A DNA stretch of 64,000 nt from Lepidurus packardi (Eukaryota > Arthropoda > Branchiopoda > Notostraca > Triopsidae). The translations under genes were made by a program, and so were the position numbers. How positions within the stretch are numbered: the stretch's first letter is position 1; each line of letters begins with the position of its first letter. Below are positions 44,776 through 54,788 of this stretch, piece by piece. Location: assembly GCA_023053545.1 (NCBI GenBank), contig JAKZAN010000002.1, forward strand, positions 976,375-1,040,374, written 5' to 3'. A model generated the notes under the pieces. That model was not told the DNA's origin, did not search any database, and worked only from the letters and a program-made list of their open reading frames with translations.

Positions 44776-47675
44776 GGCGTTCTGCGATACCGAGTCGTTT
44801 GAAACCGAATATTACGGCGGGCCTGTTTTCTCCAAAGAAGACCTACGAGCTGTCGAGATCGTCAAGGAAGGGACCAGGAAGTTAGCCTGTGGTTACGAAG
44901 TCGCCTTACCTTGGCGTGAAGGAGAGCCCAACCTTTCCTGCAACCGCAAAATGGCCGAACAACGTCTCGCGGCGCTCCAACGGAAATTCACAAAGGATAG
45001 GGAGTACGAAGCCGACTACAAGAACGCTATAAGGAAGTACGTTGATCAGGGGTACGCCCATAAGGTCACAGCAAAAGAGGAACTCGATCACCCTAACCAA
45101 TACTTCTTGCCACGCCATGGTGTGTATAAGAAGCCCGCCACGAAAAAGAAACTGCGGGTTGTCTTCGACTCCGCAGCTAAGTACGAGGGCAAGTGCTTAA
45201 ACGAAGCACTAATTACAGGTCCCGTCTTGCAGGCTGAAATTCCAGTGGTGTTCTGTAAATTCCGAGAATATGATGTAGCCTTTGTTGCTGACATCGAAGC
45301 GATGTTCAGTCGGATACGTCTCCTTGAAAGAGATGCCCAGTATCACCGCTTCCTTTGGGAGGAAGAGGATTCTAAGGTTATCAACGTCTTCCAAATGGAT
45401 CGCCTAGCCTTCGGGGACAGTTGCTCGCCATACACACCGTCCGGAAGATAGCCGAGGACTTCGAAACAAATTTCCCTGAAGCGGCGTTGGCTCTACGTCA
45501 AAATATGTATATGGATGACTACATAGACAGCAGCGCAACGGAAGATCGAGCGGTTTCAATTATCCGAGGAGTTGTGGACCTGTTACGCCACGGAGACTTC
45601 CCTTTGGGGAAGTGGGTAACCAACTGCCAACGCATTCTTTGTCCCATAGGGGGAGGAGAAATTGATTGTGGAGCGGTGAACGATGAGGAATCTTACACCA
45701 AAGTTTTGGGTTAGTGTGGATACCCTCACGAGATGTTTTAGCATCGGGAATAGCCGAAACACACGGGGTCGTGTTCACTCGACGAGGTCTACTGAAGACC
45801 CTGGCGGAGGTGTTTGACCCCATGGGGTTCCTAGCACCATTAACTGTCAAAGCGAAAATTAAGCTACGAGAGTTGGGTCTTAGTGGTTTAGGTTGGGATG
45901 ACGATATCCCGACAGGTGTGAGCAGTGGTGGAGAGAGTGGTTGCTGGTACTTCAAGACTTCAGACGAATAGAAATCCCGAGATGCTTGTTTCCTAATGAA
46001 GACTCCGTAGACAGAGTAGAATTGCACACGTTCGGGGATGCCTCACAGGAAGCCATCGCAGCAGTTGTCTACACACGAGTGTTGTATAAAAGTGGCAAGG
46101 TTCGCAGTAACATCGTCATGGCGAGAACGAAATTAACACCCCTCAAAAATATTTCGGTTGCGAAGGCTGAGCTAAACGCAGCTCTGTTGGGAGCTCGCCT
46201 AGCAACATACGTGGGGAAAGCTTTACGAAAGACGATTGATCAGAGATTCTTCTGGACAGACAGTTCATGTGTAAGGAACTGGATCCGGGGAACTTCGTCC
46301 TATTACAAACCCTTTGTGAGCAACCGCATTGGCGAAGTTCAAACACTGACGAGCCCCGAAGAGTGGCGTTACGTACCAGGCAGTTCAGTTGCAATACGAG
46401 TGACATTGCGACGAGATCGAGTTTGACCGTTGATCGGAACGATATGCTGTCTTGGTGCAGAGGGCCCAAGTTTCTGTTTGAAGATGAAGAAACGTGGCCC
46501 AAAGACATCCCGTGGATTGTTAATCCGGATAAAATGAAACCTACGTGCGAAAATCGTTGTTTAGTAGCATCAGGAGCCCCCGAAAACGTGGACTAGGACA
46601 GCGTAAAACCGGAAGATTGTGCCACATTCAGTGATCTGACGGAACCATTGAAGAACCTCCTTAAGGTGTGCCAGCAACAAGAGTTCAACCTTGAAATTGG
46701 AAGATTGCGCGAGGGGACCAACGTGATAGGAATTCGAAGATTTAAAATCCGTTTCTCGACTCGGATGGATTATTACGGGTGGGTGGGAGATTAAACTCAG
46801 CCGATCTCCCGTACGAGAACAAACATCCAGTGTTGCTGCCGGCGAAACACGCGATGACCGAGCGGATAATCCAAGAGTACCACAGTAGGCTTTTACACGC
46901 GGGAGTCAATCACGTTTTAGCCCACCTAAGGGAAACATATTAGATCGTTAATGGTCGTGAAGCCGTAAAACGAGTTCGGCGTAGTTGTAAAGAGTGCAAA
47001 GTCGAGGTAGCTCGACCCGCAACGCAACTCATGGGAGAACTCCCACCCAAGCGGCTCGAAATCTCACCCCCGTTTAAGCGGGCTTTGTACAAGATACTGA
47101 CGATGGAGAAAGATAAGAAGGGTCGTATAACTGAAGAGATCCTGAGAACTTTACTGTCCGAAATCATGGGGTTTTTAAACGGACGTCCACTAATGTATGT
47201 TAGCTCTGACCCTAAAGACATGCGAGTTATAACACCGAACGACTTCCTAAACCAAAGATCGTCATCCAATTTTATTCCGGTGGGAGAAGTAACTACTGAA
47301 AACCCCCGAAAACTGTACAAGTATCTCCAAAGGGTTACTGCCACGTTGTGGGACGAGTGGAAGAAACAGTATCACCCCACCTTGACCCGTCGCGCGAAGT
47401 GGCGCACAAGGCAACGTGACTTCCAAAGGGGTGATGCCGTTCTCGTGTTAGAACCTAACTTAGTCCGTGGGAAATGGTTACACGGACGTATCACCGAAGT
47501 TGTCCGAGGAACCGATGGTCTTGTACGTTCCGCGATGGTAGAAAGGGATGCCGGAGTCTATCACCGCCCGATTCACAAGCTCGCCCTCCTCGACCCCGCT
47601 GAAGAAAATTCGGAGCAGCTCGTCGGATTGCCGAGAAGCTGCTCGGGGGGGAGTGTTGGTGCGAGCGAAACCTGA
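44612..47675 (+). pseudogene. BEL/Pao B pol, several frameshifts, integrase core missing
   Basis: RT spans 44612-45451 (YEVALPWREGE, LRVVFDSAAKY, FVADIEAMF) and continues after a shift with YMDDYIDSS at 45508. Then come LLKTLAEVFDPMGFLAPL, and RNase H with LHTFGDAS and WTDSS (45941-46426). The HHCC finger at about 46790-46990 is in decayed frames. At about 47060 the reading jumps from PPF directly to KRALYKIL. The part with the catalytic Asp residues of integrase is absent, although its C-terminal helix and the DUF5641-like domain (to 47675) remain. It is inactive. Confidence 0.75.
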
Positions 47676-48121
47676 GTTTACCGCTTGGATGTGCAATCTA
47701 GGAGATTGGCCAGTCCCCTTCTTTCTTCCTTTACTAATTGCGAACAGATTGAGCAGGCAAGGGATAGGGGGGACTTGGCCGTAGGCATTCCAAGAAAAGA
47801 AACGTTTTTTTCCTTTCTTTTGCAATGGTGATGGTTTACCTCTTTATGTATGAGTAGTGTAAAAATAGCAAGCCAAAGAGAGGGAGAGAAAAAGAACTGC
47901 GTAGTGAGAATTCGAGTAAAAGTGACGTGATCCTCATTTCTATGTCAAGAAACAAAGTTACGATGAGTTGTTTTTCCTTCTCTTTAGCACAATACACTCC
48001 AGAATTTCGTCTTACCAATTAAAATACCCGAGCCAGAGATTTAACTTGTTCCGTATTTCCAGTCGGTCTCGACAACAGCCCTGCTTTGTACACTAAATAA
48101 ATGAACATTCCGTTATTAACA
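47654..48121 (+). repeat. 3' LTR of BEL/Pao B, 468 bp
   Basis: TGTTGG...TTAACA with inverted TGTT/AACA ends, preceded by a polypurine tract, with a polyadenylation signal near the end. The next sequence is a LINE scrap. Confidence 0.65.
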
Positions 48122-48218
48122 AAGGTAAGAATGAAACGCGTTTAGAGAAAATCAACAACCCAGCGGGTGAGATAGTAGAAAGACAAAAAGAAATGGCGGT
48201 AATGTTTTCGAAGTTGTC
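48122..48218 (+). pseudogene. Fragment of an I-like LINE
   Basis: It follows the LINE 1 sequence at 681-775 closely (AAGGTAAG, GAAAATCA, GGGTGAG, GTAGAAAG, AATGTTTT) and then stops. Confidence 0.65.
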
Positions 48219-48313
48219 GACAGTTGTCGAAGTGGGAGGTTTTCAGTATCTGCGTTTGCCTGGTTTTCTGCTACTACTGGATTTAGTTCTCTTACGAGAA
48301 TCACAAGAAAATT
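48219..48313 (+). pseudogene. 95-bp fragment identical to Tc1 element A
   Basis: Every base matches 17234-17328 of Tc1-like element A. It is joined directly to the LINE scrap on the left and to the 5' flank of the OTU gene on the right. Confidence 0.85.
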
Positions 48314-48345
48314 GATGGATTGGCTATCACAACCCTTCTTCTAGA

Positions 48346-48374
48346 CCGCGGCAACCGCGGCAAACCGCGGCAAT
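48346..48374. repeat. Short CCGCGGCAA tandem repeat
   Basis: Three ACCGCGGCAA units occur in a row, an unusual GC-rich island about 80 bp upstream of the TATA box of the OTU gene. It could be a binding site cluster. Confidence 0.4.
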
Positions 48375-48449
48375 TCGCATAAAAGCGGGTTCAGCCATGT
48401 TAGGGGAGGGGCTAGCGATCCGCTGCGAGGGTTGCATGCCGCAGCACAC

Positions 48450-48490
48450 TATATAAGGTGGTTGCATTGAACCATTCTTCCTTCAGTCTG
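48450..48490 (+). promoter_or_regulatory. TATA box and TCAGT initiator of the OTU-MULE gene
   Basis: TATATAAGG lies at 48450-48458 and TCAGTC at 48483-48488. The spacing of about 31-35 bp matches an arthropod core promoter. The transcript would have a 5' leader of about 160 nt rich in T with ATTATTT/CTTTT repeats. Confidence 0.6.
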
Positions 48491-48645
48491 TTCTGTGTTT
48501 CCCTTTTTTCCCTTTGACTTTTTTCTTGGATTGATTATTTAGTTCTGTTCTTCTTTAACCCGGATTAATTTTTTTTCTCTTAACCCTGGATTAGATTATT
48601 TGACTTTTTTCTTCTAACAGATTAACCCTTTCTCTCTTTACTAAT

Positions 48646-51600
48646 ATGAGTAAATCAAGGGCGCAGTTTTTTAAAAATTGTCTACGCGATCTTGAACGTA
48701 GAGCAAATTTGCCTGCGTCGGCCTACGATAGTTCTTCAAGAGCGCCCATACTGATTAGTAACGAACATTTTGAGAAGTTTAGGCAGGTGTGTTTTTCACA
48801 GAAAACAGAGTTCGATGCTTACCCTCTCCCGAAGCGTATGGCAATATGGCAATCTCAGAGTTTTAATATTGACCAAATGGACACAACTGCTTCCAGTACT
48901 TTGCCCGAGCGTTTGAGCGAATGTTTAGCTTTGTGCAGCAATGGAGATGGGAATTGTTTCTACAATTCCGCTTCTTTGTCTTTGTTCGGCAACCAAAGGC
49001 ATGCCGTTGAGTTGCGCTGCCGAGTTGTGGTCGAATTAGCAACCAATTATGAGTTGTACTCCAGGGAGTCGGCAGGATACCTCTCGATGAAACAAATTGG
49101 AACCCTAGTCGAGTACTCAGGATTCACTTTCGACCGTGTTAAATTCACGGGCGTTGACTCAGTGTGCCCTACAGGTATTCCACCGGCGGAAGACTGTTTT
49201 AAGTACTATTCCATGGAACACGCCAGGGATCGGGAATATTCGAGCATTATTGCATTCCCAGCTTTGGCTAATGTTTGTAAGATAGCCGTGGAGTCAGTTT
49301 ATCCGAAAGCGGATGGAATCAGAGCATCTCATCAAGCGAATTTTTTAAACGAGACGTTTTCACCAAGCGGTGCCGTTTCCTCTGAAACTATTCGAATTTT
49401 GTGGACTGGGCTTTTCGCAAACTTCACGAAGAAGGAAAATGGACGTTTAGTCCCTCCAACATCCTGGAATCCCATTCATTTTGTGCCTGTGATTGAGCGT
49501 GCTAGTCAGTCACCCCTCTTTTTGTCAGAGAACTGCACTCTTCCGGTTCTTGATGTGGTAGAAACTGCGTCAGTTATTCCCAGTCATCCAATTGAAACTG
49601 CAAATGTGATAACACCTGTTGCAGTTTCTTTTTGCAGCTCTATGCAAAATAGTAGTAGCGCTGTTAGTTCAGGGCTTCGCGAGTCGTTCTCGCATGAAAA
49701 TTCAAGCTCAGATTTTGAATTGTCTGTCCCAAAAGCTTTTGCCGCAAATAATGGAGAGCACGAAGAAAATGTCACTAAAGCCATTTCATCGAATGGTAAA
49801 ACACCTGGTGTGAAGTCAGGCAGAGTAGTATCTCATACCAAGCAAGGGCCTTCAAAATTTTCGTGCAAGGGATGTGAAACTACGTTCAAAACAAATCAAA
49901 ATTTGGAGAATCACATAAACAAGCGCTGCAAGTTTCAGCTAGGAAAACAAAGCTCTAGTCAGATTCTGCTTGCCGAGCAAGAATCTAAGGGCTTTACGTG
50001 CAAAGACTGTAAAACCGTTTTCACAAGGAAGAGCAATTTGAAGTTGCATATAGAAAGGAAAAGATGTAGCAAGTCTAGTTTTGAGTGCCCGCAGTGTAGT
50101 TTGCAGTTTTCTAGAACAGACATGCTCACCCGTCATGTAGAATTAGTTCATTCTCTTGAATTAGGCTCTAGTCAAATTTTGCTTGCCGAGCAAGGATCTA
50201 AGGGCTTTACGTGCGAAGACTGTAAAACCGTTTTCACAAGGAAGAGCAATTTGAAGTTGCATATAGAAAAGAAAAGATGTAGCAAGTCTAGTTTTGAGTG
50301 CCCGCAGTGTAGTTTGCAGTTTTCTAGAGCAGACATGCTCACCCGTCATGTAGAATTAGTTCATTCTCTTGAATTAGGCTCTAGTCAAATTTTGCTTGCC
50401 GAGCAAGGATCTAAAGGCTTTACGTGCAAAGACTGTAAAACCGTTTTCACAAGGAAGAGCAATTTGAAGTTGCATATAGAAAAGAAAAGATGTAGCAAGT
50501 CTAGTTTTGAGTGCCCACAGTGTAGTTTGCAGTTTTCTAGAGCAGACATGCTCACCCGTCATGTAGAATTAGTTCATTCTCTTGAATTAGAAGGAACACG
50601 TACTTCTGAGGAGATACCCTTAATTGGCCCGGTAGACAAGGAGCATTCCTTAAACGTGATTTCAGTTGACAAGCAGCAATTGCACATCTTAGTCGAGTTA
50701 GATCAGTCAGAGCCGACTTACGACCCAGTAATAAATTCTGCGTTTCAGAGCAGTGTTAGTGGTAGCGTGTCTGCTGATACCATTAATTGCAGTACTTTAG
50801 TCATCGATTCTGACGACGAATTCTGTAACGTTGCTAGAAAAAAGAGAAAGCTCGAACAGAAACCAAGAATAATTTGCTATCACCCTGGCTGTGAAGAGAA
50901 GCTGTCACATCTGACGTCTTATGTTAAGCATGTTAACAATAAACATGGTTTGTCCTGCCAGCTAGAGAAATTCAGTTTTTCTAACGAGAACAGTTTCATG
51001 TCGTGGAAAACAGAGATCGAAAGAAATGCTTGTGTTAGTTTCCGTAATCGAAGGGGAGCTCGGAAGTGCACTAGTTACAGTATAACAACCTACGTGTGCA
51101 ATCGCTCTCTCTCGTATAAAAATCGGGGTACAGGCAAACGTGCCTTGAAGCGACTAAAGTCTTGTTGTACGGGTGTCCGTTGTACCAGCTTTATAACTGC
51201 GCTAGTATCGCACCTTACAAAAAGAATTAAGGTTACATGTTGCCTAACTCATGTTGGCCATGATCGTTTACCAGGTCGTTGTCGCCTTCATAAGGGAACA
51301 GAAGAAGAATTACAACATAAGCTTATGATCGGAATCCCTAAACGCAAAATTGTTGAGAGTTGTATGGCAGAACCCATCACCAGTGATGTACTTTCTAGGG
51401 ATCAGGCCGTTACCATGAAAGATTTACATAACATAGCTCAGAAAAACCCGAGCGTTTTCCGGAAACATAAGATCGATTCTGAAAGGGTTGACTTGTGGAT
51501 CCAACAAATGGCAACAGAGGAATATAATCCGGTATTTCTGTATAAAAAGCAAAACGTTGCAGATGAAGGTGTTGCAGAATTAGGTGTTGCAAACTTTGCT

Positions 51601-53092
51601 CTAGGCATTATGTACGAGGATCAGCAGGAAGCCTTAAAGAAGTATGCCCATAAATGTATATGCATAGACAGTACTTACCAGGTTAACCAGTATATGTTTG
51701 TTTTGACAACGCTTCTAGTCTTGTCTGAAGATCGATCGGGTTATCCGGTTGCTTTCCTTCAAAGTGATAGAGAGAATAGAGAAGTATATCGTTTATTCTT
51801 TTCCAAAATTAAAGAAAAGGTTGGTAGTATTAAAACTTTGGAATTTATGAGTGACATGGCAGATCAATTCTGGCTTGCCTGGAAAGATGTTTTTGACGTT
51901 TCGATTACCACCAGGCGCATTTGCATTTGGCATGTAGAAAGAGCGTGGCACAAAAGATTGCACGATCATCCCCGTGCGGACACGGAAGTTATCAACAACA
52001 TTCTGTCTCTACTCGGCCATTTAATCCGGATTAGAGAGAAAAGTATCTTTCAAAGACGTTTGCAAGCTTTCCTGACGTACGCAGAAGAACACCATCCAAT
52101 GTTCTTGGCTTACTTTGTTGAATATTATGTTCCGAGAGAAAGTGAATGGTCAGGTTATAACTGTGAACAGATGCTAGTTAGAACGAACATGACTGCGGAA
52201 GCATACCATAAAGAATTGAAATATGGTGTGATGAAAAATAAGAGTAATAAAAGACTTGACTCACTAGTTGAAGATCTCGAGAGATACACAAAGAAGAGAG
52301 CTTATAAGGAGGTTTTAATTCGTCAAAGAGGCTTGAGTACAAATACTATTGTGGAAACTAACCGCCGGCACAAACGATCCGATACGATTAAAGATGAAGA
52401 CGTAATTGTTCTGGGGAAAAATGCATGGAAGGTCAAGTCTCAACAACAGGCGGATACGTATTACGATGTTGTTCGCTTTTTCGACGAATTGTGCGAATGC
52501 ATTAATAGATGTGGATTTTGCGGAGCTTGCAGGGAAGTATTTTGGTGCTCGTATGACGATTTTTATAATTATCATTTCGTCTGCAAGCATATCCATAGAG
52601 TTACCCCAGTTTTAAGTGACAATCTGCGTCATTCACGTGTCATAGGAGCGGCATTAGTAGAGCAACAGATCGCTGAAAATGCCCAGCTAGAAAAGTTAGC
52701 TAGAACAACTAAACCGCCAGCCGTTTCCTTGGCAAACATTCGTAGAGACTTGCGCGAGATTCNNNNNNNNNNNNNNNNNNNNNNNNNNNNNNNNNNNNNN
52801 NNNNNNNNNNNNNNNNNNNNNNNNNNNNNNNNNNNNNNNNNNNNNNNNNNNNNNNNNNNNNNCGAGAGAAACAGCTCAATCTTATCTGATCCATTCCAGT
52901 GAAAAACACAACCCCACAACAGGCAAAAACAGTCCAGCAAAAGTTATAGGAGAATTGATTTTACGGAAATGGATCGAGAAATGGATAGTCACCTTGCCCC
53001 CTACTCAACAGGTTCTCCAGTTTCGGAACTCGGAGATAAAATTGACACTAGTGTGTATTATTGTTGCAAAACGTTCTCCGGAAAAAGAATGA
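48646..53092 (+). CDS. OTU protease, C2H2 fingers, MULE transposase and SWIM fusion protein
   Basis: One exon is open from the ATG at 48646 to the N gap at 52763. Residues about 95-282 form an OTU-type cysteine protease: GDGNCFYNS with Cys104 and NPIHFVPV with His278. Residues about 400-650 hold one finger plus three tandem 71-residue repeats with two fingers each (FTCKDCKTVFTRKSNLKLH and FECPQCSLQFSR). Another C2H2 (CYHPGCEEKLSHL) follows near residue 745. From about residue 1000 a MULE-type core is seen: CIDSTYQVNQ (Asp), FMSDMADQFW (Asp) and NMTAEAYHKELKYG (Glu). A SWIM-like FWCSYDDF...VCKHIH lies near residue 1300, with Tyr in place of its second Cys. After the gap a frame stays open to 53092 but runs into a miniature element from 53029. 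It could be a MULE transposon protein or a captured copy. No terminal repeats were found. Confidence 0.8.
49951..50589 (+). repeat. Three tandem 213-bp units inside the OTU-MULE gene
   Basis: Units 49951-50163, 50164-50376 and 50377-50589 differ at only a few positions. Each encodes 71 residues with two zinc fingers. The frame is kept, so the array extends the DNA-binding part. Confidence 0.9.
52763..52862. other. Assembly gap of 100 N
   Basis: Exactly 100 N, a placeholder of unknown true length. The coding sequence cannot be followed across it. Confidence 0.99.
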
Positions 53093-53310
53093 CAAATGGG
53101 TGTAACTCGAGTTGAAATTGTTGTTGGATTGGAAATGAATTAGTTTAGGTTAGAGGTTAGGTTATAGGTTTGCTTAGGTTAGGTTAACGATTCTCATCAA
53201 CGAAAGTTGATGAGAAACATTAAAACTTGCACTTTCACTCCACCAGCTGAAAAAAATAAAAATTCATTGTTAGACAGTGACACACTAGTGTAAATTTTTA
53301 ACTCCGGGAT
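53029..53310. mobile_element. Miniature inverted-repeat element with TTAGG-like core
   Basis: CGGAGATAAAATTGACACTAGTGTG on the left mirrors the right end around 53282-53308 (cacactagtgtaaa, then ttaactccggg). The 230-bp interior holds several GGTTAGGTTA-like pieces (53147-53192). No ORF. It overlaps the presumed 3' end of the OTU gene. Confidence 0.55.
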
Positions 53311-53315
53311 ACATT

Positions 53316-53909
53316 ACGTACAGTACTGAAATTAAGTATCGTTCCTATGGTTTTCGAAATTGACCAATCACAGCGCTTTTCCACTGTTTGGATGGGTTTT
53401 TACATTGCTTGCCTACTTCTACGCTCAGGTAGGGTTCTCAACAAGTCCCTCCTAGTCCCCAGTTAATTAAAGAGCAGGTCAGTCAATTAAATGCTCCTTA
53501 GTAGCGAAGCTAATCCCTTTTCCCTGACAAACAAAAGGTCAAAGCAAAGAAAATGCTGGCGACCATCAATCCAGAAACTTTATTTTTCATCAATAGCTAG
53601 TATGACCCCCCCCCCCCGTTCTCCCGACACTCTTCCAATCTCCTAGGCATGGTGGTGATGGTCGCCAAGCATTTTCTTTGCTTTGACCTTTTGTTTGTCA
53701 GGGAAAAGGGATTAGCTTCGCTACTAAGGAGCATTTAATTGATTGACCTGCTCTTTAATTAACTGGGGACTAGGAGGGACTTGTTGAGAACCCTACCTGA
53801 GCGTAGAAGTAGGCAAGCAATGTAAAAACCCATCCAAACAGTGGAAAAGCGCTGTGATTGGTCAATTTCGAAAACCATAGGAACGATACTTAATTTCAGT
53901 ACTGTACGT
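53316..53909. repeat. Foldback palindrome, arms of about 254 bp
   Basis: 53316-53568 is repeated inverted at 53656-53909 almost without change; I see single-base differences such as CTGGCG against CTTGGCG. An 87-bp loop with a run of C lies between. The outer ends read ACGTACAGTACTG and its mirror. A transcript would form a long hairpin. Confidence 0.9.
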
Positions 53910-54310
53910 TGGTAACTAAATCCGGAGAACGTGTTGCCCCTACTAGATCTAAACATAGTGCCATCTACCAAAGGCATTTTCAAACTGCGACAAGATCCAC
54001 AATATCAAAGACAAGAACCAGGACATCAACCTTAATCAGACAGATAGAACCACACATTTCCCGACTAACACCTTCACCGCGTAAAGAAAACAAATAACAC
54101 GACATGTCCCTGCAAGGCCCACGAAAACAAGACCTGGTACACGTATTCTTCAAATGCAGACTTGTAAACAGACACACCAATTTTATTACGAGATTTAGTT
54201 AGACTTAAACTCATTTTATCCCACAATCCATTTTAACCGACCCAAGGGTTTAGCCAGCAGTCAAGACTTGTACATCGTCAGCCCTAATAACCCTATGTAA
54301 GACTTAACCC
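53910..54310 (+). pseudogene. 3' remnant of a LINE 3-type element
   Basis: It contains TCPCKAHEN and, one base shifted, QDLVHVFFKCRLVN. This matches the CPCAAHVKQDLQHIFFQC end of LINE 3 ORF2 at 24800-24850. The rest is 3' UTR-like and decayed. Confidence 0.6.
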
Positions 54311-54547
54311 CAGACGACCCCAGCTTCCTAACACAAACTACAAATATACTTTATGTTCATCCAAACACAACTAACTCAACCGTGAATACGTATGCATACA
54401 TGAATATTATATGATTGCGTGAAGAGCAAAAGTAAATTAAAAATAGTCCTATAATAATTTAAGCTACCACTAATGCAAGTGTGGAGATTGAATGTTTTGC
54501 TGATGTACGAATGTTTGATCTAGCCCATGTAGTAGCATAAAAAATCA
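54311..54547. other. No gene seen
   Basis: AT-rich sequence. It lies downstream of the stop of the ubiquitin-protease exon (minus) and may contain its 3' UTR. Confidence 0.4.
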
Positions 54548-54788
54548 TTAGGACGGCAACGAGCGACGCTCACGCCTAGGTAAAAAAATAGTTCCATTAG
54601 ATGATACCTGAGGCAAATCATTAGCCAAATCAAGGCCTTTACGTTCATCAAAAAGCATGTAAGCTGACTGAGCTTGGATCCAGGCAGGGTTGACTTCCCT
54701 GCACGAGTAGTCTTTGTAGCAGTACCACTTATTTTGAGGATTCCATGCATAGGCCAAGTAATGCCTTCTCCAACATGATCGAATGATA
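54548..54788 (-). pseudogene. Last exon of a ubiquitin carboxyl-terminal hydrolase (USP), 1-nt frameshift
   Basis: Minus-strand exon after a TTTTGCAG acceptor. It encodes SFDHVGEG, then after a missing base HYLAYAWNPQNKWYCYKDYS and EVNPAWIQAQSAYMLFDERK. This is the His-box end of USP enzymes (HxGxxxGHYxAY...WYxxxD...AYxLFYxR). The tail ends with LPRRERRSLPS at 54548. USPs remove ubiquitin from proteins. The catalytic His is present, but the 1-nt loss just before it breaks the frame. This is either a sequencing error or a sign of a dead copy. No upstream exon was found within 1 kb. Confidence 0.65.

Larger units (their letters stand above)
43060..48121 (+). mobile_element. BEL/Pao LTR retrotransposon B, decayed
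   Basis: Gag, protease, RT, RNase H, HHCC finger and DUF5641-like end can be followed through several frames. A G-rich purine tract (47645-47653) is followed by a 3' LTR starting TGTTGGTG at 47654 and ending AACA at 48121 with AATAAA near 48095. No 5' LTR is seen; the left end abuts Harbinger 3. Confidence 0.8.

Noticed and set aside
52863-53092. C-terminus of the OTU-MULE protein after the gap
   Set aside because: The frame is open for 76 codons, but the gap size is unknown and the last 64 bp lie in a miniature element. I kept it only as the outer limit of the gene.
53759-53983. Minus-strand 74-residue ORF over the palindrome
   Set aside because: It lies in the foldback arm, has no known motif and is mirrored in the other arm; not a gene.
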